Assembly: GCF_035818615.1 (NCBI RefSeq)
Contig: NZ_JAYKZY010000001.1
Span: forward strand, 102,501-166,500
Direction: 5' to 3'
DNA: 64,000 nucleotides
DNA from: Sphingobium sp. CR2-8
GTDB lineage: Bacteria; Pseudomonadota; Alphaproteobacteria; Sphingomonadales; Sphingomonadaceae
Numbering within the stretch: the stretch's first letter is position 1; the number at the start of each line of letters is the position of its first letter. Below the pieces are notes generated by a model. That model was not told where the DNA came from, did no database searches, and was given only the letters and a program-made list of their open reading frames with translations. Position numbers and translations under genes: made by a program. Shown in pieces: positions 18,407-28,137 of the stretch.

Positions 18407-19596
18407 TGCGCGCGCTCACATGGCACGGTAAGCATGACGTCCGCGTCGATACCGTCGATGACCCCGAAATCCTCAACCCGCGCGATGCGATCATCAAGAT
18501 CACGTCGACGGCGATCTGTGGGTCCGACCTGCATCTCTATGACGGCTATATTCCAACCATGCAGGCAGGCGACATACTTGGCCATGAATTCATGGGAGAG
18601 GTGGTCGAAACCGGTCCCAAATCCACCCTGCAGAAGGGACAGCGGGTTGTGGTTCCTTTCACCATCGCCTGCGGCAGCTGCTATCATTGCGGCAAGCATC
18701 AATATTCCGCCTGCGACAATGGCAACCCAGCCGACAATCAGGATATTGGTCAGGAAATGTATGGCCAGCCGATGTCGGGCCTGTTCGGATACAGTCATTT
18801 GACCGGCGGCTATGCTGGTGGACAGGCTGAATATGTGCGCGTGCCTTTCAGCGACGTGGGGCCGATCGTCGTGCCGGACGGGTTGGACGATGACGAGGTG
18901 CTGTTCCTGTCGGACATCCTGCCGACCGGGTGGCAGGCGGCGGAGAATGCGGACATCGAACCGGGCGACACGGTCGCGGTGTGGGGTTGCGGGCCGGTGG
19001 GGCTGTTCGCCGTCCAGTCCGCTTTCCTGATGGGCGCGCACCGCGTCATCGCGATCGACCATTTCCCGCATCGGCTGGAACTGGCGAAAAAATTCGGCGC
19101 CGAGACGATCAATTTCGAGGAGTCGAAAACTTACGAAGCATTGATGGAAATGACCGGCGGTATCGGGCCTGATGCAGTGATCGATGCGGTGGGCCTGGAA
19201 GCCCATGGGTTCTTTGTCGACAACGTCATCGATCAGATCAAGGCGTCGCTATTTTTGGGCACCGATCGCACCCATTCGATCCGGCAGGCAATCCATGCCT
19301 GTCGCAAGGGCGGGCGCGTGTCGATGCCAGCCGTCTACGGCGGCTTCGTAGATAAGTTTCCCTTGGGCGCGTTCATGGAAAAGGGTCTGACCCTCAAGAC
19401 CGGTCAGACGAGCGTCCAGCATTATATGCCCGCCCTGCTCAATGCAATTCTTGAGGGGAAGATCGATACGACCTTCCTAATTTCCCATCGCATGGGGCTG
19501 GAAGATGCGCCCAAGGGCTACAAGATGTTTCATGACAATCAAAATGACGTAACCAAGATCGTGCTGAAGCCCGGTCTCGCCGTCGCCGCGCAATAG
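18406..19596 (+). CDS. Zinc-dependent alcohol dehydrogenase (formaldehyde dehydrogenase-like)
   Basis: The 396-aa medium-chain dehydrogenase has the catalytic zinc Cys in [22 protein letters not shown], a structural-zinc-like Cys cluster ([15 protein letters not shown]) and the NAD-binding [15 protein letters not shown], followed by [14 protein letters not shown]. The sequence type matches glutathione-independent formaldehyde dehydrogenase-like enzymes, but the substrate is not provable here. Translationally coupled to the SRPBCC gene and 11 bp ahead of an SDR gene. Confidence 0.92.
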   Translation: MRALTWHGKHDVRVDTVDDPEILNPRDAIIKITSTAICGSDLHLYDGYIPTMQAGDILGHEFMGEVVETGPKSTLQKGQRVVVPFTIACGSCYHCGKHQYSACDNGNPADNQDIGQEMYGQPMSGLFGYSHLTGGYAGGQAEYVRVPFSDVGPIVVPDGLDDDEVLFLSDILPTGWQAAENADIEPGDTVAVWGCGPVGLFAVQSAFLMGAHRVIAIDHFPHRLELAKKFGAETINFEESKTYEALMEMTGGIGPDAVIDAVGLEAHGFFVDNVIDQIKASLFLGTDRTHSIRQAIHACRKGGRVSMPAVYGGFVDKFPLGAFMEKGLTLKTGQTSVQHYMPALLNAILEGKIDTTFLISHRMGLEDAPKGYKMFHDNQNDVTKIVLKPGLAVAAQ

Positions 19597-19607
19597 GACA
19601 GACAGAT

Positions 19608-20396
19608 ATGGCCAATAAATTCGCGATCGTCACCGGGGCCTCCACCGGCATCGGCTTTGAACTTGCCTCCATTGCCGCGAAAAATGGGTATGACCTGCTA
19701 GTCGTGGCCGACGAACCGCTGATCGACGCCGCGGCGCAGGATTTCAAGCAGCATGGCGTAGAAGTTATTGCGGTCGAGGCCGATCTTTCGACACTGCAAG
19801 GCGTGGACACGCTCCTCGCTGCGGCCGATGGGCGGCAGATCGATTTGTTATGCGCCAACGCTGGGCGCGGCCTGGGCCACGCTTTTCTCGATCAGGATGT
19901 GAGCGACTGGCGGCGCGTGGTGGACACAAACATCACCGGCACGCTGTATTTGCTGCAAAAGGTCCTAAAGGCGATGGTGGCGTGTGACGACGGCAAGGTG
20001 CTGATCACCGGATCGATCGCAGGCTTCATTCCGGGCAGCTTCCAGGCCGTCTATAATGGTAGCAAGGCGTTCGTGGACAGCTTTGCCGACGCAATCCGTA
20101 ACGAGATTAAGGACAGCAAGGGCGTCACCGTCACGACCCTGATGCCGGGGCCGGTCGAGACGGAATTTTTCGATCGCGCCGACATGCTCGACACCAGTGT
20201 AGGATCATCCGACAGCAAGAGCGATCCAGCCGACGTCGCGCGTGACGGCTGGGATGCGCTGATGAAGGGAGAGGCGCATATAGTGTCCGGGTGGAAGAAC
20301 AAGGTGCAGGCGGCCGTCGCGCATGTCACCCCGGCCTCGGTGCTGGCAGAACAGCATCGTAAGATGGCGGAACCGGGATCGGCAGACGAAGGCTGA
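19608..20396 (+). CDS. SDR family oxidoreductase
   Basis: The 262-aa short-chain dehydrogenase has TGASTGIGFELA (residues 9-20), CANAGRGLGHAF, and the catalytic YNGSKAFVDSF (Tyr about 149, Lys about 153). TLMPGPVETEFFDRAD follows. It is the third gene of the SRPBCC-ADH-SDR operon (11-bp gap). A C-terminal extension after WDALMKGEAHIVSGWKNK is family-typical. Substrate unknown. Confidence 0.92.
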   Translation: MANKFAIVTGASTGIGFELASIAAKNGYDLLVVADEPLIDAAAQDFKQHGVEVIAVEADLSTLQGVDTLLAAADGRQIDLLCANAGRGLGHAFLDQDVSDWRRVVDTNITGTLYLLQKVLKAMVACDDGKVLITGSIAGFIPGSFQAVYNGSKAFVDSFADAIRNEIKDSKGVTVTTLMPGPVETEFFDRADMLDTSVGSSDSKSDPADVARDGWDALMKGEAHIVSGWKNKVQAAVAHVTPASVLAEQHRKMAEPGSADEG

Positions 20397-20999
20397 AATG
20401 CCCCACGCAAATCTATCAGTTTCGCTCGGTAAGCGACTGAAATGAGATGCTGCGCTTCTTATTCTTCCCAAGAAAAACGATCTATTAGATCATCGAATTC
20501 GCCAAGATGAGTGAGCGAAATTGAGGAGAGGTTGGTCACTACACGCCTGCTCCGATACTACTTTATAAGATGGCTGTTGGTACAGCTTAAATCGACGCCA
20601 CCTGTAAACGTCGAATGGCGGCGCCGGGCCTGACACAGCCTTCGCACCGCCGCATTGAAACAAGGTATTTCGGTGGATTGCCGTCAGAAACCAGACGGTC
20701 CGCAGCCAGGATACATAAATCCGCTGCCGAATATCGTATTAGGGTCGTTTTGCTCTGGTGCGTTCTTCCCTAGGCCATTTTGGACAGAAGAGAAGTGTCA
20801 TAGGATTATCCGAATTTGATCCCGCCGCTCGCGAGTTTTGTGGAATGTGGAACGTTTGCGCCAACAAGCGCTAGGAGCCTTGGCAAATTCGGGGAGTTCG
20901 TTTCTTGTTTCATCAAGATCGACGGCACCGAGATCGAGCGAAATCGACAGCCAACTGAGTGGTTTCGTCTGTGCTGATAAAAAATCTTCACACGCCGGC
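20397..20999. other. Intergenic region without a recognisable gene
   Basis: About 600 bp between convergent operons. No ORF with family features, RNA gene or clear terminator was recognised. Short ORFs at 20798-21131 on both strands have no plausible ribosome binding site and overlap each other. The lower coding-like signal suggests decayed sequence. Confidence 0.5.
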
Positions 21000-22280
21000 T
21001 TATTCGCCAGCGAGGTCAGCACGATCTGGGTCACGGCCTTGCTGGCGGTCCAGCGATCGCATGATCGGCGTGACCGTCAGGCCATGAAGTATGATGGAAA
21101 AGAGGACGACCAAACCTACCAGTCCCCATAGTCGGTCGGCATTTGCGACATTCATATGGTTGAGGCCATAGGCAAGATAATAGATCGACCCCACGCCGCG
21201 AATGCCGAAAAAGGCCAGGGTCAGTTTCTCAGTCCGATCAGCCTTCAGTCCGCTAAGGCCTATCCACCCTGCCAGTGGCCGAACCATCAACAGGATGACC
21301 AGCGCTACACCGATATCCATCCACGTCACGGAGGACAGCAGGCCGCTGACCAGGGCACCGCCAAACAGGAGTAGCAACACCATCATGGCGAGCCGTTCGA
21401 TCTGTTCGGTCACATCATGCATGTCATGGTGAAAATCATGGTCCCGGTGCGTGCTGCGGAATGTCAGGGCGGTGACGAACACAGCCAGGAAACCATAGGA
21501 ATGGATAATTTCGGTCAGGCCATAGGACACGCATGTCGCTGCCAGCGCAATCAGGCCATCCCCGGTCTGCGCAAGCTTGGATTCAGCCGAGACGTGGAAG
21601 GTCAACCAGCCAAAGAGCCGACCGATCGCCCATCCGCCGCCTATGCCTGCCAAGACCTCCCACAAGACCCTGTAGCTCAGCCATTCGCCAAACCACGACT
21701 GGCCTGTGCCAGCCACGGCCGCAAGCGCAATAGCGAGATGGACGAAAGGAAAAGCCAACCCATCATTTAATCCGGCCTCCGATGTTAAACCAAAGCGCAC
21801 CTCATCTTCATCGCCCGCTTTTGGTGGTCCCACCTGAATGTCGGCGGCCAGGACCGGGTCTGTAGGTGCAAGGCTGGCACCAAGTAGCAAGGCGACGGCC
21901 CAAGGCAAACCTAATGAACAGACTGTAAAAAAGGTGATAGCTAAGATGCAGAGCGGCATGGTGATAGCCAGCAGTCGCCACGTCACCAACCAATCACGCC
22001 AGTAGAACATCCGATCGATTTTCAGGCCTGCGCCCATGAGCGCGATGATCACCACGAATTCGGTAAAACGTTCTGTGATCTCAGGGTAGAGGACAGGGAG
22101 CGGTCGCAAAGTGACCTGTGGCAAAGAGAAAAGCGCCGCCCCCAGCGCCATGCAAACAATCGGCAGGGACAAGGGTAATTTCTTCAGGACGAGTGGCAAC
22201 CAGACCACCAATGCGGTCAGGAGGCCAAAGCCTGTGAGCAGTAAGATATAAGGGTCGGGAAGCGGCCAGTGGAGATTCAT
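21000..22280 (-). CDS. Cation:proton antiporter (CPA1 type)
   Basis: The 426-aa membrane protein has about 11-12 hydrophobic segments. The key transport motif LLLGASLAPTDPVLAADIQVGPP (about 130-150) and ASEAGLNDG-like ALTSEAGLNDGLAFPF (about 165-180) mark CPA1 Na+(K+)/H+ antiporters. It exports monovalent cations across the inner membrane in exchange for protons. It is 27 bp downstream of the host-attachment-family gene and probably co-transcribed with it. Confidence 0.9.
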   Translation of the reverse strand: MNLHWPLPDPYILLLTGFGLLTALVVWLPLVLKKLPLSLPIVCMALGAALFSLPQVTLRPLPVLYPEITERFTEFVVIIALMGAGLKIDRMFYWRDWLVTWRLLAITMPLCILAITFFTVCSLGLPWAVALLLGASLAPTDPVLAADIQVGPPKAGDEDEVRFGLTSEAGLNDGLAFPFVHLAIALAAVAGTGQSWFGEWLSYRVLWEVLAGIGGGWAIGRLFGWLTFHVSAESKLAQTGDGLIALAATCVSYGLTEIIHSYGFLAVFVTALTFRSTHRDHDFHHDMHDVTEQIERLAMMVLLLLFGGALVSGLLSSVTWMDIGVALVILLMVRPLAGWIGLSGLKADRTEKLTLAFFGIRGVGSIYYLAYGLNHMNVANADRLWGLVGLVVLFSIILHGLTVTPIMRSLDRQQGRDPDRADLAGE

Positions 22281-22307
22281 TGTGATAGCGCCGCTTCCCT
22301 CATGGCG

Positions 22308-22712
22308 TCAGGCGGCCGCAATCGTCTTTTCGATATCGGACATTGCATGGCCGGTCAGATCCTTGGAAATCTCGCCGATCAGCACAGCCGATAGTGCCTT
22401 GTGATAATGTTTGCGCAGTTCGCCCAATGTACGCGGTGCGGCGACAATAACGAGATCGGCGATCTTGCCGTCCAGCACCTGCTTGTTAAGAAATTCGGCC
22501 GTTCCAGCCGCGAAACCGTCTTCTTGAAGCTGGCTGTCAGACGGATTGGCAGAGCTGCTTCCATGGCGTCCGCCCGACCCGTGATTGTCGGACGATATCG
22601 CCGCATTGGGCAATGCCGTGAGGTTAGGCGCGTTTTCGTCCCCACCATTATGAAATAGGTTCAGCTTTGCGCCATCGACTATGGCGATGCTCGCGTTCTT
22701 GGGTATTTTCAT
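22308..22712 (-). CDS. Host attachment family protein
   Basis: The 134-aa protein matches the host-attachment (AtsE-like) family by its opening KIPKNASIAIVDGAKLNLFHNGGD and by DLVIVAAPRTLGELRKHYHKAL and EISKDLTGHAMSDIEKTI. The family name comes from plant-associated bacteria; the biochemical role is unclear. AAAGGACATTTTC precedes the ATG. It follows a terminator and leads into the antiporter gene. Confidence 0.85.
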   Translation of the reverse strand: MKIPKNASIAIVDGAKLNLFHNGGDENAPNLTALPNAAISSDNHGSGGRHGSSSANPSDSQLQEDGFAAGTAEFLNKQVLDGKIADLVIVAAPRTLGELRKHYHKALSAVLIGEISKDLTGHAMSDIEKTIAAA

Positions 22713-22754
22713 GAAAATGTCCTTTGCATCGACCCGATCTATGCCTTGCGCGAC

Positions 22755-22798
22755 GAATCAAAACGCCCTGACCTGTAAAGGCCGGGGCGTTTTGCTGG
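22755..22798 (-). terminator. Rho-independent terminator
   Basis: AAAACGCCC and GGGCGTTTT are perfect inverted arms around a loop that itself contains a CCTGACC/GGCCGG-like inner pairing. With T-runs on both sides it can end transcription of the minus-strand stress gene at 22810 before the host-attachment gene. Confidence 0.85.
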
Positions 22799-22809
22799 CG
22801 AACCAACGA

Positions 22810-23433
22810 TCAAATGACGTTGGACGATGAACCATAGAGCGCCCGGTCCCGCTCGACTTCCGCGCGGGTATAGGGTTGCGCACTCTCGTCGAACCGGCTC
22901 CAGCCCGTATCGCGATAGACCTGACCGCGCGTAGCGGCATCGACTGAGCGATGACGCTCAAGCACGGCTTCCGCTTCGATCACCTTGTCGTCGGGCACCT
23001 TGGCGCTGACCAATGTGCCGCCGCGACGGACGCCTTCGGAATAGATCTCGGCGTCCTCTTCGGAATGACCAGCATTTTTGAGCGCGCCGACAATGCCGCC
23101 GGTCGCCGCGCCGCCCGCAGCCCCGATCGCTGCGCCTGCTGCTGTCGCAGCAAGCCATCCTGCTGCAACGATCGGACCAAGGCCCGGAATCGCGAGCAGG
23201 CCAAGGCCTGCCAGCAATCCGCCTGCGCCGCCAAGTGCCGCTCCGGTCGTAACACCGCGGGTGACATCGCCATCCTCGTTGACGCTGTCACCGTCATGGT
23301 CGCCGTGCGCGCCATCGCTGTTGTTGGCGACGATGCTGAGATCGTCATGGGCAATGCCGATGGCTTCCAAGTCGCGCACGGCGTTGGTCGCGTCGGCATA
23401 ATCGTCGAAAAGGCGTGTAATGGTCTGAGACAT
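22810..23433 (-). CDS. General stress protein 17M-like membrane-associated protein
   Basis: The 207-aa protein starts with a ferredoxin-like YflT/GSP17M-type domain (MSQTITRLFDDYADATNAVRDL...DLSIVANN). A glycine/alanine-rich hydrophobic hairpin (about residues 65-120, GAALGGAGGLLAGLGLL and AGAAIGAAGGAATGG) could insert in or associate with membranes. A charged C-terminus with repeated Arg and Tyr follows. AGGAGAGACC precedes the ATG. It lies in a run of stress genes, though no EcfG box was found directly upstream. Confidence 0.82.
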   Translation of the reverse strand: MSQTITRLFDDYADATNAVRDLEAIGIAHDDLSIVANNSDGAHGDHDGDSVNEDGDVTRGVTTGAALGGAGGLLAGLGLLAIPGLGPIVAAGWLAATAAGAAIGAAGGAATGGIVGALKNAGHSEEDAEIYSEGVRRGGTLVSAKVPDDKVIEAEAVLERHRSVDAATRGQVYRDTGWSRFDESAQPYTRAEVERDRALYGSSSNVI

Positions 23434-23458
23434 GGGTCTCTCCTAAATTATGTAGCTG

Positions 23459-23764
23459 TTAGCGAACGGTGACGTTGCCCTTAAAGTCGAGCATGACCGT
23501 CTGTTGTTTTCCGCCCTTGCGAGCCATGCCGTGCCACAGGCCGTCCTTCTTGGTCAGTTTGCCGACCTGTGTGTAACCTGCCTTCATGAAGCGACCCCGG
23601 GCTTGGTCCTCGGTGAAGGAGTTGGCGCCCTTTGCCGGTGCAGCCATTTTGTGGGGGGCGCTGTCCTTTACGGCGGGGTTGTGGGACCCGTCCTGGTGCG
23701 TTTGCGCTCCAGCGGCGGTTATGATGAATCCGGTCGCGCAAAGGGCGACGATCTGGCGTAGCAT
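23459..23764 (-). CDS. Secreted PepSY-like small protein
   Basis: The 101-aa protein has a signal peptide (MLRQIVALCATGFIITAAGA, cleavage near residue 20). A short Lys/Pro-rich linker and a small domain with NSFTEDQARGRFMKAGYTQV and ARKGGKQQTVMLDFKGNV follow. The pattern is PepSY-like. It is probably periplasmic. AGGAGAGATC precedes the ATG. Function unknown. Confidence 0.75.
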   Translation of the reverse strand: MLRQIVALCATGFIITAAGAQTHQDGSHNPAVKDSAPHKMAAPAKGANSFTEDQARGRFMKAGYTQVGKLTKKDGLWHGMARKGGKQQTVMLDFKGNVTVR

Positions 23765-23890
23765 GTCTGATCTCTCCTGATGGTCATAACGAATGTGGAC
23801 GCACGACGCGCTCCACGATCCGTCGTCAAATTATTTGTGGGGATCGCAAGAACCGGCACCTGCCATCCCGACGGACAGCAGGCCCGCCAT

Positions 23891-24400
23891 TCAGACTTCC
23901 TCAGCTTCCGCCTTCAGATTGACGACGGTTTCGGCAAGTTTCGTCATATATTCGTCGCCACCGTAAATGTCCTTGGTCGCGTCGCGCAGCTTCTTGCTGT
24001 CGTCCTTCAGGCCCAGCGCCTTGGCATAGGCGGCTGCCGTGCCGAAGCCGGCAATGCCATAATGGGTCATGCGCTGATATTGCGCGACGATGATGACGTC
24101 GAGCAGCGGACCCTTTTTCGGTCCTTCCTCGATAATATGCTTGGTCGCTTCCTCGACCAGGCCTTCCATGCCCTTGCAATGTTCCTTGGCCACCTTCTCG
24201 CCCTGACCGGCGATCAGTTCCTTCAGAAGATCGGTATGGTCGGCAATCCCTTCCTGTGATTTGGACAGCATGTCCTTCAGGCCTTCGTCGCTGGCCTTGG
24301 TCGTGATCTTCTTGAGCACGCGCACCATCTGGTCATTAGCTGACCAAAGATCCTTCAGCTCGTCGGTGTAGATATCCTTGAAATCTTCGGGCGTCGACAT
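23891..24400 (-). CDS. YciE/YciF-type ferritin-like protein (DUF892)
   Basis: The 169-aa all-helical protein matches the DUF892 family (YTDELKDLWSANDQMVRVLKKI, KCEGMEGLV-like HCKGMEGLVEEA, ILIAAQRVEHYEI-like VIIVAQYQRMTHYGIAGFGTA). Members are di-iron ferritin-like proteins linked to osmotic and oxidative stress. Glu and His residues at the expected helix positions are present. It belongs to the local stress gene set. Confidence 0.9.
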   Translation of the reverse strand: MSTPEDFKDIYTDELKDLWSANDQMVRVLKKITTKASDEGLKDMLSKSQEGIADHTDLLKELIAGQGEKVAKEHCKGMEGLVEEATKHIIEEGPKKGPLLDVIIVAQYQRMTHYGIAGFGTAAAYAKALGLKDDSKKLRDATKDIYGGDEYMTKLAETVVNLKAEAEEV

Positions 24401-24783
24401 GTGCGTTCCTTCATCGGTGATGGCTGGGCCGCCCGCGTCCTGACAAATGGATCAGCCAACGGTGATGGCACCGAAAGAACGTGGGACGAGAGCATCCGGG
24501 CCCGGCTGAGCGATAATGTTTTTTCGCCGTACTGCTCAAGCACCCGCAAAACGTGGAAGGCGCGATGGAGCACCTGACCGTCCGCAGTTGGCCGCCAGAA
24601 ATTTGCAGCTGAGAGTCCGGCTTGGGTCGACATCGTTAGACGGGAAGTGGGACAAAGCCGCCGTTCGTGAGCGCGACCGTGAAAGTCGGCTAACGGGCGA
24701 ACCGGACGATCATGAGACCTTGAAGCTCGGTAGCAAACGTCAAGGTTATTCCAGCTGCAAAAGCCTGGGCAAGCACGCTGCAA
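24401..24783. other. Intergenic region with a dispersed sphingomonad-type repeat remnant
   Basis: About 380 bp with no supported gene. GTGGGACAAAGCCG at 24650-24663, followed by a CGTT and a CCG-rich tail, is nearly repeated at 43314-43328, and a more diverged version lies near 39230-39290. It looks like a short intergenic repeat family rather than coding sequence. Confidence 0.5.
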
Positions 24784-26265
24784 TCATGCCGCGGCCTTAC
24801 CCACGGCCGGAGCCAGACGGTCGACCAGAATGGCACTGGCCTGATTGAGACCGGTCACCTCGACCAGCATGCAATGGTGACGCATCTTGGTTACAACCTC
24901 CTCCAGCGCCTCCACCGCGGTGATGTCCCATAAGTGACTTGCGGTAAGATCGATGCGGACGCGGGCTGCGGTGTCCCGAAGGTCGAACTGGTCGCTGAAG
25001 ATTTCGGCGCTGGCGAAGAAGATCTGCCCGCTTACCGTGTAGATCCGAGTATCTGTCGCCGGATCATAACTCGCCTCGACTTTCATCAACCGGGTGACCT
25101 TGAAGGCGAAGAACACGCCACTCAGCAGAACGCCGATCGCAACGCCAGCGGACAGGTCATGGGTGGCCACCGTCACGATGACCGTCGCGACCATGACCAT
25201 GCCTGAAACCTTGGGGTGCTTTGCCAGATCGCGGATCGATCCCCAGGAGAAGGTGCTGACCGACACCATGATCATGATCGCAACGAGCGCTGCTACCGGC
25301 ACTTGCGCGACCCACGGGCGCAGCGGAACCATGACAAGCAGCAGGAACACGCCCGCCACCAGTGTGGAGAGGCGCCCGCGACCGCCGTAACGGACATTGC
25401 CTACCGTTTGACCAATCATGCCGCAGCCTGCGATGCCGCCAAACAGTCCGGCCGCGACATTGGCGAGGCCAAGGCCGGTGCATTCCCGCGCCTTTGAACT
25501 GTCGGTTTCGGTTAGGTCGTCGACGACCGTCGCGGTCATCATCGATTCAAGGAGGCCTACCGCCGCCATGGCGAGCGCAAAGGGCGCCACGACCTTAAGC
25601 GTATCCCATTCGAGGGGGACGGCCGGCAGCGTCAGGGATGGGAGCGACGCGGGCAGGCGGCCGAGGTCCGAAACCGTGTGGATGGGCATGGGATAGGTGA
25701 TGCTGATCGCTGTCAGGACCAGGATGCAGATGAGAGGCGATGGGATCGCCGTCGTTAGGCGCGGGACTAGGTATATGATGGCAAGCCCGCCCGCGATCAT
25801 CGCATAACTGTGCCACGTTACGCCCAGCATCTGGGGTACCTGTGCCGAGAAGATGAGGATGGCCAGCGCATTGACGAAGCCGATCCGCACCGAGCGGGAC
25901 ACGAAGCGCATCAGAATGTCGAGCTTGAGCAGGCCGAAGATGATCTGAAATACGCCAGCCAGCAGCGTGGCGGCAAGCAGATATTGCAGGCCATGGGCAT
26001 GGACCAGAGCGGCCGCGACAAGGGCTACCGATCCCGCCGCGCCCGAAATCATCGCGGGTCGACCGCCGGCAAAGGCGATGACGATACCAATGGTGAAGGA
26101 GGCAAATAGGCCGACCTCGGGATCGATGCCCGCGACGAAGGAGAAGGCAATGACTTCAGGGATCAACGCGAAGGTGCCGACCATGCCGGCCAGGACGTCT
26201 CGCCGGGCATTGCCCATGCCGTTGAACCATTCGGCGCGATAGCGCGAAAGAGCTGTGCTGTTCAT
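24784..26265 (-). CDS. SulP family inorganic anion transporter
   Basis: The 493-aa membrane protein has the SulP N-terminal pattern (ALIPEVIAFSFVAGIDPEVGLFASF; AMISGAAGSVALV), about 10-12 transmembrane segments and a C-terminal STAS domain (about 385-490, IYTVSGQIFFASAEIF ... RIDLTASHLWDITAVEAL). It transports sulfate, bicarbonate or related anions; specificity cannot be read. No carbonic anhydrase gene is adjacent. It stands alone, about 220 bp from the neighbouring cytochrome gene. Confidence 0.93.
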   Translation of the reverse strand: MNSTALSRYRAEWFNGMGNARRDVLAGMVGTFALIPEVIAFSFVAGIDPEVGLFASFTIGIVIAFAGGRPAMISGAAGSVALVAAALVHAHGLQYLLAATLLAGVFQIIFGLLKLDILMRFVSRSVRIGFVNALAILIFSAQVPQMLGVTWHSYAMIAGGLAIIYLVPRLTTAIPSPLICILVLTAISITYPMPIHTVSDLGRLPASLPSLTLPAVPLEWDTLKVVAPFALAMAAVGLLESMMTATVVDDLTETDSSKARECTGLGLANVAAGLFGGIAGCGMIGQTVGNVRYGGRGRLSTLVAGVFLLLVMVPLRPWVAQVPVAALVAIMIMVSVSTFSWGSIRDLAKHPKVSGMVMVATVIVTVATHDLSAGVAIGVLLSGVFFAFKVTRLMKVEASYDPATDTRIYTVSGQIFFASAEIFSDQFDLRDTAARVRIDLTASHLWDITAVEALEEVVTKMRHHCMLVEVTGLNQASAILVDRLAPAVGKAAA

Positions 26266-26485
26266 GCTTGATAACCGAAAATGATCGCAGGGGGGCGCGG
26301 CTGGAGCGGGCGGATGACGGCCTGCGACGAACGTTGTCCGGCGGATCGGCGGCCGGAATAGCCACCCGGAATTGCACCGGGTCCCTGCGAATGAATGTGC
26401 CCTAGCGTGTCAATGGCTGACGCGCAATCATGGCGTTTTGGCAGACCTTATGGACGAGGCCGCTGCGACCGCCTCTCGCTATCTG

Positions 26486-27013
26486 CTACATCATGCTTTT
26501 CAACACGCCATCTCGCCGGATAAACCCATGAAACAAAGCAGCCCCCAGATGTGCCAGAAAGGTCGCGAACAGCAACAGCGCCAGCACCGTATGGGCAGAG
26601 CGCAAGCCAGCAAACAGGGCAAGATCGCGATGCAGGATCGGCGGCAGATCGATGGAGCCAAAGATTTCGATCGGATAGCCGCCAGCGGATAACATCGCCC
26701 AACCTATGATCGGCAAGGCAAACATCAGACCGTAAAGCAGCCAGTGGGAGGCTTTGGCCATCGCTTTCTGCCAGTCAGGAAGATCGGCAGGCAAGCCGGG
26801 AGGAGGGTTTATCAGCCGGTTGATCAGGCGCGCTGCCACCAGAATCAGGATCAGGATCCCGATACTGCGATGGACCGAGAGCAACATATGATAGCGCGGC
26901 GATGTCGTACTTACCATGCCGATGCCGATAAACAGCATGACAAGGATCAGCGTTGCCATCGTCCAGTGCAACAGCCGGGAAAGGAGCGGGAAACGCGCTG
27001 CTGCCTGTGTCAT
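26486..27013 (-). CDS. Cytochrome b561
   Basis: The 175-aa protein has four transmembrane helices with heme-ligand histidines in LLHWTMA (helix 1), VHRSIGI (helix 2) and the later HRDLALF and HGFIRRDGV segments. Cytochrome b561 moves electrons from quinol across the membrane. Its start overlaps the end of the catalase-family gene by 4 bp, so the two are translationally coupled, probably a membrane electron donor and a periplasmic peroxidase. Confidence 0.9.
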   Translation of the reverse strand: MTQAAARFPLLSRLLHWTMATLILVMLFIGIGMVSTTSPRYHMLLSVHRSIGILILILVAARLINRLINPPPGLPADLPDWQKAMAKASHWLLYGLMFALPIIGWAMLSAGGYPIEIFGSIDLPPILHRDLALFAGLRSAHTVLALLLFATFLAHLGAALFHGFIRRDGVLKSMM

Positions 27014-28137
27014 CGCGCCGATCCCGCTAAATGGCCCGTAACTGCGCTAGGTGGCTTACGCTCTCCCGCGCGGCGCCTGAAGCTTTCGGCATAAACCGCC
27101 GATCGGGCATATGGTATGGGGTCATCGGACGGCTCGATGCCTGCCGGCAGCACCAGCGGGTCGAAATTGACGTCCTGACAATTGCCCGTCGCTTCGGGTT
27201 CGACATGATCGATCACCAATTCGCCCATGTCGACCTTCTTCCTGTTTTCCGGCCAGATTTCGGCGGCTTTGTTGGGATCGCCCGGTTCGGCGATCGTTGC
27301 AACGAGGCGCCATTTGACCGGTGCCTTGGCGACGCGGGCAATCAGGTCTTCGAACATGTAGTTTGCCGATCGACCTTTGCGCTGATCGGGCGATAGCGTT
27401 TCAAAGGGATCGGTTGCCTGCATCGACCAGCGAACCAGATGGCGCCTGCCATCGGGGTCCACAAAGAGGAAGCCGTTGATGCTGTTGTAGCTGTCATTGG
27501 CAAAACCCGACGCCGTGGGCTTTGCCAGCATCCGCGCCTTGAAGGCGACCGTTTCAGGATGCCGGGCCAGAAACGCATTCATCTTTGTAGGATCCGGCTT
27601 GCCGGTCGCAGGGTCGGGCGCGGAGGCGACCGCATTGTCGTAAAAATCCTGGGGCGTCGAGACGGCAAGGCCCGGCGTATCATTGATTGCCATGCGCCAT
27701 TCCTGCGCGTCGGCGGGCTGCAACCGCAACGCCATGCTGCGCACACCAGCTTCCGGATCCTTGCCGTAAGGATCCGGACTTCCGACGGCAAACCGGCCAG
27801 TGACGGGGACCACATCACCGTTGAATACGGCGGCTGTTGACAGGGCGCGCCCCGCAGCACTGCCCACGAAGGTTCCAGCTATGCAAATGCCCTTTGCATG
27901 AGCCCGACGAAATCCGGCATGGGTCCCGCCACCGCCTGCTTCGATTTCATTGGTCATTCGGGCGCCGCTCAATCGGCCGGTACTGAAGAAGCCGCCAGCG
28001 TACAGGAAAAGGCCGGCAGTCGTAGCCAGCACAGTGGCGATAGCGATAACTTGAGCAGGTCGTCGCTTGAGCAGCGACAATGTGTCCGGCGGTTGGTGAT
28101 CGGGGTCATTTTCGGGTGGCTGCGCGTCGTCCGCCAA
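27010..28137 (-). CDS. Catalase family peroxidase (SrpA-like)
   Basis: The 375-aa protein has a cytoplasmic tail, one N-terminal transmembrane anchor (about residues 31-52) and a small catalase domain (RRAHAKGICIAGTFVGSA, RFAVGSPDPYGKDPEAGVRSMALRL..., NSINGFLFVDPDGRRHLVRW). The distal His is in RAHAKG. Such anchored mini-catalases act as periplasmic heme peroxidases. Operon with cytochrome b561, a common pairing in proteobacteria. Confidence 0.9.
   Translation of the reverse strand: MADDAQPPENDPDHQPPDTLSLLKRRPAQVIAIATVLATTAGLFLYAGGFFSTGRLSGARMTNEIEAGGGGTHAGFRRAHAKGICIAGTFVGSAAGRALSTAAVFNGDVVPVTGRFAVGSPDPYGKDPEAGVRSMALRLQPADAQEWRMAINDTPGLAVSTPQDFYDNAVASAPDPATGKPDPTKMNAFLARHPETVAFKARMLAKPTASGFANDSYNSINGFLFVDPDGRRHLVRWSMQATDPFETLSPDQRKGRSANYMFEDLIARVAKAPVKWRLVATIAEPGDPNKAAEIWPENRKKVDMGELVIDHVEPEATGNCQDVNFDPLVLPAGIEPSDDPIPYARSAVYAESFRRRAGERKPPSAVTGHLAGSAR

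Noticed and set aside
20798..21131. Overlapping ORFs of 60-97 codons near the antiporter gene
   Set aside because: No ribosome binding sites, they overlap on both strands and show no family signal.
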